Assembly: GCA_013115125.1 (NCBI GenBank)
Contig: JABANN010000509.1
Coordinates: forward strand, 1 to 24,315
From: Perkinsus olseni
Lineage: Eukaryota; Perkinsozoa; Perkinsida
Direction: 5' to 3'
Length of the DNA stretch: 24,315 nucleotides
The position numbers and the translations under genes were made by a program. Position 1 is the stretch's first letter; each line of letters opens with the position of its first letter. Below, piece after piece: positions 17,307 through 24,315 of the stretch. The notes under the pieces were generated by a model. It saw nothing but the letters and a program-made list of their open reading frames with translations, did not search any database and was not told where the DNA came from.

Positions 17307-18149
17307 CGACACTAGTCTCTGTCGTCATAGTACAGCATCATTATCATCATTAGATTCGATGTACGTTATCCAATATTGTTCTTATTGCTGCTCTCTCTTC
17401 TCTCGATGTAGCCAAGAGGAGCAGCATAGTCTTCGTCGTAAACTTGACTACTAGACCTGTGTATGGGTCTTAGCGGTCAAATCTGTGGCTATCCTTCCTT
17501 TGCGAGCCTGATAAAGTCGATACCACTGGTCGATTCTGACTCGCCTGTTTTTCCTCATTAAGGTGTTCCAGTGTGACGTCATGAGGGATAGCCACTTGCA
17601 GTGCTCTGTCCTCCAGAGCACTCGCGTCAAACTGACTCTTCTACTGGCGTGGCATCACAACCGTGCTAGTACAGAGTCTCCGGGTTACTCACCATATGTG
17701 TTACCGTAAATCTCATTATTCATGTCGTCTTCCATATCTTTTACCATTGCTGTACCTGATTCATAATAAGTCATAAGTCTAGTCCGATCCCCTAAAAGTT
17801 AGTCAAAGTTGAGGTCAAAAACAAACACGCGTGGAGAGTATTGTGTAGCTGTGTTGTTTATTATGGTCTTCGAAAGTGCTGTGAATAGCACTTGTTGTTA
17901 CTCTACTGCATCACTTCAATGTGACAGCGGTACTTCATTCTGTTTTATTCTCTTCGCAGCAGGGAAGGGTCATCATCGACGGTCAGTGTTCTTCAAAGAT
18001 AGTGGTTATCACGGTATGCACCGTTCCCTTCACTGCTTGTGCTGATAATAAGATGTCCAAGGTTTCACGAGCAGTATTAGGGTTGTGTTGTTATGAAGGG
18101 GGTATGTACACAGTCAGATGCTGAATAGAATTGCCAGTGAAGTGAGGTG
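17307..18149. other. Non-coding spacer after the transporter
   Basis: No convincing coding frame on either strand; two short plus-strand frames near 17809-18124 look random. It includes the transporter 3' UTR, a nested stem structure at 17485-17622, a TGACGTCA CRE-like site at 17574-17581 and a hairpin AAGTGCT/AGCACTT at 17874-17893. The last part should hold the promoter of the next gene. Confidence 0.6.
17485..17622 (+). repeat. Nested inverted repeats, likely RNA structure
   Basis: A perfect 10-bp pair GTGGCTATCC (17485-17494) and GGATAGCCAC (17586-17595) encloses an inner pair CACTGG (17524-17529) and CCAGTG (17568-17573). Five bases later comes a hairpin AGTGCTCTG-TCCTC-CAGAGCACT (17600-17622). 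It starts 179 bases past the transporter stop and may be a 3' UTR element or a separate RNA. Confidence 0.6.
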
Positions 18150-21100
18150 ATGCGGGTTGGATTTGTCCGTGATAAAAACACCCTCGATGACGCAGCTAGG
18201 ACCTCAAAGGTGGCAGTCATGAGCGGAAGAAGCATGAGAGGGAATATATCGCCGTATGGGGAACGGTTGAGTGAGATTGGTCGGAGGGAAAGGACGAGAG
18301 GATCAGGGCCCCAGCCGCGATTGGTCGGTCGGAGTAGTAGTGCTGCCCAGTAGTCGGGCTTCTGCAGAGTTAATCACGTAACTTAGCGAGATGGTTTACG
18401 TCTTTCAGAAGCTGCCTGCGCTACCTGAGTCGATGAGGAGCCCCAGGGGTAATGATGATAACAATAGCACGACACCGTCTTCAGCGTCATTGGGGGTCGT
18501 GCAGAGACAGCTGGGTAGCCCGTCCTTTTGCATCGATTGGAAGATGACACGCTCCCTTCCTCAGCTGTGACTACTTACAACCTCGAACTCGCAAGACGAC
18601 GAGTTAGTACTCTTGTAGCTGATATAAAGAAGGCGGAAACGGAGCGACGCACCGCTTTCTCTACGGCCGGGCAGAGTCGCAGAAACTCCGTAGGGATTCA
18701 AACGTTCGTCTAGATCGGTGATATCAGATTCATCGGCTCTGATCTGGGGAACAGGCACACGTGAACGGAATGTCTAAGCTCAAAGACAGTCTAGACAGAG
18801 GTTTACACAAGCTCAGCACACTCACTACCGAGAATGATAGAGTGAGGGCGAGGATAACAAAGACGAGGTGATATGGAGCAGCGAGGTATGCCGCTAACCT
18901 GACCTCAGGATGGAGAGAAATGACATGGCCCGAAGTCTCAAGGCGATGAAGGGCGAGCTAGCGCGGACGAGGAAGAGATTAGGAGACGCCACAATTGATG
19001 TTAATACGCAGAATAGAGTGTCGCGTAGTGTGTCCCTCCAACCTACTGATAAGGGCTCATCTTGGTTAGAAAGGGCGAGGCAGCTGACACAGGCGTTGAA
19101 GGCAGAGGTGGAAACCGAACGTGAGGAGTCCTACAGGTTGGTGGGTGAAATCAAAGTAGTACAATGATGATGCCCTCCACGGTCTACCATGTGGACGCCA
19201 GTTGTGGTCTACCTTTATCATTCCTCACCCACCTCAGGGCTCACTCGAGCACGAGTCCCGAGTGCAGCAGAAGGCGAGCACGGGCTCTATCTATGGGACA
19301 TCTAACATGTCCTCAACTATCTTGAGCAACGGGGGCATAGTACGATTATCTGCTACAACGCCTGGTGTTCATTAGAATGTAGTTAGCCGACGGGGAGGCG
19401 GACTTCTCCGAGACCACGTTACAGTGCCGCATATTGAAGTTGGCCCTCTTCAATGCGATACAGAGGAGGCATATACAGCAGCACCTCGCAAAACAAGAGG
19501 TTATCGAGGGAGCCTTTCGAGTCATTAAACAGAGTGAGAATCAGAATGAGAACCTATCTGCTAATCCTCCTCCTCCTGGTTGCAGCTACTGGTATTTCGG
19601 ATGTGGGGGAGATAACGCGGATATTCGTAGAGGTGGAGAAGGACAACTACAGCCTGTTGAAGTATTGAGGAGAGGTCCACTTACTCCAGCAAACCTATAT
19701 CATACTGGAAGGTATATGAATGAAGTACAGCAACAGATTCTACACCTTATACAGGATAATAGGGCATTGGAGCGGTCACTAGGGAGGAGGCAGCACAGAC
19801 GGAGACGGACCGACATACCGTCCGACACGAAAGCTAGCAGACGGGTCACGAGGGACCGTTCCGGGCTACGAGGGACACAGAGTCCCTATTTGCGTGCTCA
19901 GGCTTTAGTTCTTCTCGCTTCTGAGATCAGCAGATCTAGGCAGGCAGTTAATGATGGAAACATCAGGGGGCATATCCTGAGTGATCTAGTGAGATGATAC
20001 TTCTTCATGATCCAACGGCAGATGGACCTCATAGATCACTTACCGCATACAACCCAAAGCGATTCAAGTATTGGAACAGTTGAGAAACCTCACTAGGTAG
20101 GAAGAAGCGGCCTCCGGTAGTAACGCGGCCTTCCCATCGTTCAGGCTCATTGTCCTGACTTCTCTCAATGACGACGGGACAGCCCCAGCTCGTACGATCT
20201 TTGATGTGCTGGAGGAGATTAACGAGGCAAGTGGCGGGCAGCGGCTTCGCTACGGTTGGAACCATGCCATCAGCACCTCCTCCATTTCTCCGAGTATTTG
20301 CCCAGTGACTGCCCACTGAGAAAGCCACTGCATCTCGGGACTGAGGGTGACGAAGTGATGGCAAACGACGGACCAGAATGGTGGAGGCCGGCGTCTTCAA
20401 CAGGCCTCACGCCGGTGGAAGGAGGTAGTGGAGTAGCTTCGGTGAGTGTTCTCAGCCGTGGTGTATTGCCCAGGACCTCGTCGGGCGCCGCTTCTGAGGC
20501 GTATGTCTACGGCGCAAGTGATCAGCAGCAGCAGCAGCAGCCGACTGCTACCGCCCCCGAGAGGGAAAGGCGTAGGAGTTCCTGCTGAGTTGCCCTCAGC
20601 CGCCCGTGTCAATGCTGATTCGGACGAGGAGGACCCTTTTGGTATGAACTACGCGACCCATCCCGAGCTGATGAACTGTCTCCTTGGAAGTTGCCCAGGA
20701 CCATCCACTGACACAAGAGCAGCTACGCCGTCATGTGGTGGAGACTGCGACGGCCCGGAAGAATGGTATTGCTAGGGGATGGAGTTTGGATGTGCCCCGT
20801 AAGCGGCCCTGTTTCATGAACCACTTTCCTGAAATAGCCATCAATTCAGACGGCAAAAGTAGGGACAAAGGTGCGACAACTCGACCGGCAGTGGCGGCGG
20901 TCAGCCCCCGGAGAAGACGAAGACTGGTGAGAACCGCCTGTCTGGATCGTTACCGGCCTACAGCTACGATCTTCGATCCTCCCAGGCTCCGGTCAAACGG
21001 AGTAGCACACATGGAGGGACTGTCCATACAGAAGGAGCCCCACCCGATCGGCAGGTCCTCTCTGAGCGTCCTAAGGTGGGCTGCTGCTGTATGTCTAACG

Positions 21101-21583
21101 GAGAGGTTATCCTCAGGGCCGCCATGGACGACGGATACACTACCGAAGGTTAAAGACGGTGGAGCCCGAGACACTGGAAGTCGGAGCCTTAGCTCCGGCA
21201 TCAGAAGAGATGGTCGGAGACGTAGGGCGGGGAGCAGCCTTCCTCCATGCCCGGAGGGGGTGTGATCGCCTTATGTGTCAGGAGACGGACCCTCCGATCG
21301 CTAGTGAAGAACAGGAGCAGCTCGCTGACGTATCCCATGAGGAGCACCGGAGTCCGAAGGAGCGAGCTGTGGCTGCATTGCTGGCAGCTTATCGGGCTGG
21401 AGAGTTGCAGCCTATCGCTCAGCGTTTTGCATCAGTCAAGGCAAGCTCGACGGAGCCGCCCGTGGTAGCTGCAGGCCTCACCGCTACTACTTCACACTCC
21501 ACACTCAGGACCCTTTCACCAAGCATTACTCCGATAGTTCGTCGTTCGAGTCCTCGTCGGACGAAGAAGAAACATTCGGATAA
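18150..21583 (+). CDS. Large coiled-coil protein, function unknown
   Basis: Seventeen-exon model of 899 aa. Exons: 18150-18349, 18387-18514, 18544-18707, 18755-18867, 18909-19155, 19238-19339, 19383-19988, 20035-20096, 20145-20230, 20274-20293, 20346-20571, 20600-20641, 20691-20798, 20863-20926, 20964-21075, 21117-21461, 21509-21583. Every junction keeps phase. I do not recognise the family. The N-terminus is Arg/Ser-rich. Heptad-like helices follow (LELARRRVSTLVADIKKAE, SLKAMKGELARTRKRLGD, LTQALKAEVETEREESYRL, NEVQQQILHLIQDNRALE, PKAIQVLEQLRNLTRLIVL). The second half is disordered and charged, with Q6 from (CAG)6 at 20523-20540, and the end is acidic (SSSDEEETFG). Such proteins are often cytoskeletal or centriolar, but that is a guess. 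Weak points: the 20-nt tenth exon, the 28-nt intron 20572-20599, GTCTAG as donor at 18708, and a possible further 60-nt intron at 21222-21281. Confidence 0.72.
20523..20540 (+). repeat. (CAG)6 run encoding poly-Gln
   Basis: Six CAG codons in the coiled-coil gene exon 20346-20571 give six glutamines in a low-complexity stretch. Confidence 0.85.
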
Positions 21584-21729
21584 ACATGACCACTCCACGT
21601 GTTTCCTAGTCGGAATATCCTTCGTTGTTGTTGTTGCGTTGCTGCGAGTGCCCCCCTTCATGCCATTCAATGACTATCGGTAACAAGGCACGCAGATAGC
21701 CGACAAGTCACTTGAATGCTGCATGTACA
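21584..21729. other. Convergent gap between two coiled-coil genes
   Basis: Only 146 bases lie between the two stop codons, so the 3' UTRs and poly(A) sites of the converging transcripts probably overlap. A frame without the last splice would extend the plus gene to 21683 with a hydrophobic tail, but the spliced acidic end is preferred. Confidence 0.5.
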
Positions 21730-23510
21730 TCAATCATGAGTAGAATCGAGCAGAGAATCCGACACTTGAGCAATGCACTCAAACTGTGGCATCCTGGGCT
21801 CCTCTGCCATCCACTTGTTGAACAACCGTCTATTAACACGTCGTGGCCCCTCATCACCATCATCATCGAGAGAGTATTCTTCTTGTGATGAAGGTCGGGT
21901 ATGGGAGTCGAAGAGAAGGCAATCAGCAATGACATCCTCGGATCTATCCCTGTCAGACTCCGGGTATACAGCAGAGCTCCTGTCAGTCAGGGCTATAGCC
22001 TCGAGCTCCTCTATCCGCCTATCGAGGCTACAGGGGCTCACACGGGAGGCAGCCAATATTTCAGAGGAGGAGTGCTCCTCAGGGCCGAAGCGGCAGACAT
22101 CGCGGATGATGCCAGGGGAGCGGGCATATCGATTGGCGGAGCGAGGGCGAGTAGACGGTAGTGTAGTACTGAAGGAGGAGCGATTGGCATGACGTGGTGA
22201 AGGGATGTTACCAAGATACAGAAGCAGCACTGCTTCTATCGGTGACATCAGTCTTGGACGTACGAGGTAGTTGGCGACTGGTATGTGGACGAAAGGTGCA
22301 CTGCTGGAGCTCCTTCTGCTGCAGTTGGCGTCGAAGATACTCCAAACGGCACTCCCTCTCTTGTATGTAATTCTTCCCTCTCTCATACCTGTATGGATAC
22401 CCTCATGCACGGAGCTGCTGCACTATGCTCACAACGCAGCAGTGCTGTTGCTTGGCGTCCTGCGTGGCGCCGATGTCCTCTGTGCATTCCTTGCGGACTG
22501 GCATGATGATTCGGGATTGGGTTCCAAGTGATGGCACGGTTGGTGTTGCCTTTTTAGGGCCTCTATCTTACGGGCAGACAATACCTTTTGTTGCTCCATA
22601 CGTGTAAGGAAGGATCTGAGGGCCTCCAATCATCCTGGGTACCGTCCCAATGCTCATGTCATTCGTACTGAATCCTATCGTTCAGTTGTCTTCGTTGTTC
22701 TCCCTTTGCTGAGGTCGTTTGCCCAAGCTCGACGGACGAAGCGTCCATCGATAGATATGATAGCCTTCCATTGTGCCTCAGTCTATCCGCCGCATAATGG
22801 CGTGAACCGCTGACCCGGTCTCCGATCGAGCCCTGCCGTCTATCGCTCAATACTGGACGGGTGAGGAGCGCGGTTCGATCCCGACCTTTCCCGTCTCTAC
22901 TAAGATCCCGTCGTGCCGGAGTTCTGCGCTCATATATCAACTTTGAGTCGCTCTTGGGCGGGGTTTTCGGAGACGGACCACTATTAACAGGAGTACTCGA
23001 TGCTATACGAGGTATCATCGATGTTGATGCCGTTGCGGTCTCTGACTGAACCTCCGATGCTTCACTCACGTCCCCTCGCTTATCGGAGTGCTGTGAGCTG
23101 TTGGGCGTGTGCATGAATCGTGGTATCGGCGGGAAGGCCGGAAGATATGAGTCTTCCTCTCTTGCCGAGCTAGCTGTGTCAGCATACGATACTTGGTGAA
23201 GTCTGATGATGAACGGTGATGTCAGGAATGATGAGATGATTACGACGCGAGAGGATGGATAGTTGCTTGCCAGTTGCACACGATGCTACCTGTTCTCCTC
23301 ATCCACCTTGCCTTCCGATGGGCCATACCTTCCACCACTCTCATCATACAACCGAGGCTTCCTGTCGAGAGCGACAGAGCTCGTAGTGCTCGAATGGACA
23401 TGAGGCATATTCGTTGGAGTGGCACTCCCACGTGGATCCTCTCCACGTGATACCCTCGACTGTCTTGTTCGACTAGGCCGGAATCGTGGCGGTGGCCTTG
23501 GAATGGTCAT
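21730..23510 (-). CDS. Coiled-coil protein with CTFRP motif, probable cytoskeletal protein
   Basis: Predicted 517 aa on the minus strand. Exons: 23510-23290, 23202-22669, 22615-22433, 22388-22212, 22168-21730; introns are 87, 53, 44 and 43 nt and the phases agree. The first 150 residues are disordered and rich in Pro, Ser, Thr and Arg (MTIPRPPPRFRP at the start). A long helix crosses two exons: GEQRRQLNDRIQ joins SFLTRMEQQKVLSARKIEAL. The fourth exon gives LYERGKNYIQERE and ELQQCTFRP. The pattern LYERG...R...ECTFRP recurs in many protist coiled-coil proteins of basal bodies and cilia, from general knowledge, but it is not a named domain I can cite. The C-terminus is acidic and ends DSLLDSTHD. 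An upstream exon is possible, since TTTACAG before the ATG could be an acceptor. Confidence 0.78.
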
Positions 23511-23802
23511 AACTTCAATATGCAACTTCTGTAAACACGCCGGCTGCCAGTCGGTCCTGTTGCCGTTAACTTATCCGCTCCTGCTTAGGTTGCCCCAAAA
23601 TTCCCATATTCAGAACTAATCACACCCAACAGATGCCTCAGTGATGATGATGATGATGATGAAAAATACGAGGAGTGCTAGACTCTGCCCTGATGTATCC
23701 AGTACCACTCAATCATCCTTCCCTCCCTTTACAGGGAGGAACTTCACAGGATTGCGGTTGAATGCGGGCCACGATGGGAGTGTTATCTGATAAGGTTAAC
23801 AC
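23511..23802. other. Gap between two minus-strand genes
   Basis: No gene seen. It holds a (GAT)6 run (23643-23660) and a hairpin CTCCCT-TTAC-AGGGAG (23723-23738) about 65 bases past the SPC12 stop. The promoter of the coiled-coil gene should lie here. Confidence 0.5.
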
Positions 23803-24116
23803 TTAGTACCCACTACTGAAGTGGCCGGATACAGGATGTAGGCCAGGAAGCAGGTCCCATATTATTACCACTGTAGCCAAGACCGTTCCGGCCGAGAGGA
23901 TGTAGAAGGTGTAGAGGAATCGCTGCACAGCATACCTACTAAGGTACATTAGTATAATAGCCGTGGATTGTGATGTTTTACCCACAGAAAAATCCAATAA
24001 TACCACTCATGATAATCAGCATTAGCTGGATATAGAAGGCTTTCCTCTGACCTTCATAATCCTGATCATCATCGTCATCATCAATCGACCATAACAGACT
24101 CTGCCTGTTCTACCAT
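23803..24116 (-). CDS. SPCS1: Signal peptidase complex subunit 1 (SPC12)
   Basis: Predicted 79-aa ER membrane protein, an accessory subunit of the complex that removes signal peptides. Exons on the minus strand: 24116-24090, 24061-23982, 23935-23803; introns are 28 and 46 nt. The product begins MVEQAESVM, then DYEGQRKAF, matching the DYKGQKLA of animal SPC12. The first membrane helix ends in SGIIGFFCGYAVQRF and the second is TFYILSAGTVLATVVIIW, followed by a short polar tail. Two helices joined by a Gly-Tyr hairpin, the DYxGQ motif and the size all fit the family. The usual Pro-Pro-Trp after helix two is replaced by WDLLPG. The small first exon and its GTCGAT donor are weaker, but phase and homology support them. 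The neighbour on the right is divergent. Confidence 0.87.
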
Positions 24117-24211
24117 CTTTCCCTCCTTCAAACACCGGAAGAATGATACGATGCCCATGACGTGGATCCTTTCTATACACGGGTAAAAACACTAAAAAGA
24201 TTACGACTACG
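24117..24211. promoter_or_regulatory. Short divergent promoter region
   Basis: These 95 bases separate the SPC12 ATG from a plus-strand ATG at 24212, so they probably serve as a shared promoter if the latter is real. No TATA box is clear. Confidence 0.4.
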
Positions 24212-24315
24212 ATGGATGAGACCCGTCGAGCGCGGAAGCGTGCCCATCAACTTTTCGCTGCCACTAATTCGCTCGCCCCGGCCACTTTTTCGCTACGCCT
24301 AGCCACTAATCCACT
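24212..24315 (+). CDS. Start of a gene cut by the window edge
   Basis: An ATG opens a frame that stays open to the last base: MDETRRARKRAHQLFAATNS and onward, about 34 codons. Early residues are basic and Ala-rich; the later part comes from a loosely repeated CCACTAAT / TTTTTCGCT pattern, so coding status is uncertain. Too little is visible to name a product. Confidence 0.4.
   Translation, partial: MDETRRARKRAHQLFAATNSLAPATFSLRLATNP

Noticed and set aside
17809-18124. Two overlapping plus-strand frames with many Cys and Ser
   Set aside because: Composition looks random, and hairpins lie within; no homology or splice evidence.
21462-21683. Hydrophobic C-terminal tail of the plus coiled-coil gene
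   Set aside because: A good 47-nt phase-0 intron (21462-21508) removes it and yields an acidic tail; it remains possible only as a retained-intron form.
1-24315. Transposons, retroelements, CRISPR arrays or viral remnants
   Set aside because: No transposase, reverse transcriptase, capsid gene, long terminal repeat or regularly spaced repeat array was seen; the short palindromes carry no coding part.

Overview
This window looks like nuclear DNA of a unicellular eukaryote. It holds twelve recognisable genes, most cut by many very short GT..AG introns (commonly 40-60 nt, some apparently 26-34 nt), one tRNA-Glu with RNA polymerase III signals, and little space between genes. The mix of an organellar-type RAP protein, an AAAP amino-acid transporter and tiny introns suggests an alveolate, with Perkinsus as my best guess. 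That assignment is inference; no database was searched. All exon models below were built by hand by matching splice sites, codon phase and protein-family motifs. Their combined lengths keep one reading frame from ATG to stop.

Layout. 1-672: no firm gene; imperfect 21-nt tandem repeat at the edge. 673-2695 (+): APE2-type AP endonuclease, 5 exons. 2696-4895: non-coding convergent spacer packed with perfect inverted repeats. 6008-4896 (-): ABHD17-like lipid hydrolase, 7 exons. 6295-9946 (+): a 21-exon model joining an Arg/Ser-rich region, an aromatic segment, a cold-shock domain and a complete PP2C phosphatase. 9947-10763: unassigned. 10764-12948 (+): RAP-domain protein, 6 exons. 13033-14232 (+): CXXC-rich DnaJ-like zinc-finger protein, 5 exons. 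14300-15529 (+): membrane-anchored CRAL-TRIO (Sec14-like) protein, 6 exons. 15669-15741 (+): tRNA-Glu(CTC). 16047-17306 (+): intronless amino-acid transporter. 17307-18149: non-coding, with a nested stem structure. 18150-21583 (+): large coiled-coil protein, 17 exons. 23510-21730 (-): second coiled-coil protein with a CTFRP motif, 5 exons. 24116-23803 (-): SPC12/SPCS1 subunit of signal peptidase, 3 exons. 24212-24315 (+): start of a divergent gene cut by the window edge.

The genes do not form one pathway; they are housekeeping and regulatory genes side by side: DNA repair, depalmitoylation, RNA binding and dephosphorylation, organellar RNA metabolism, lipid binding, amino-acid transport, cytoskeleton and protein secretion. 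The points most worth checking are the RS/cold-shock/PP2C fusion, the clusters of near-zero-loop palindromes confined to intergenic DNA, and the ultra-short introns.
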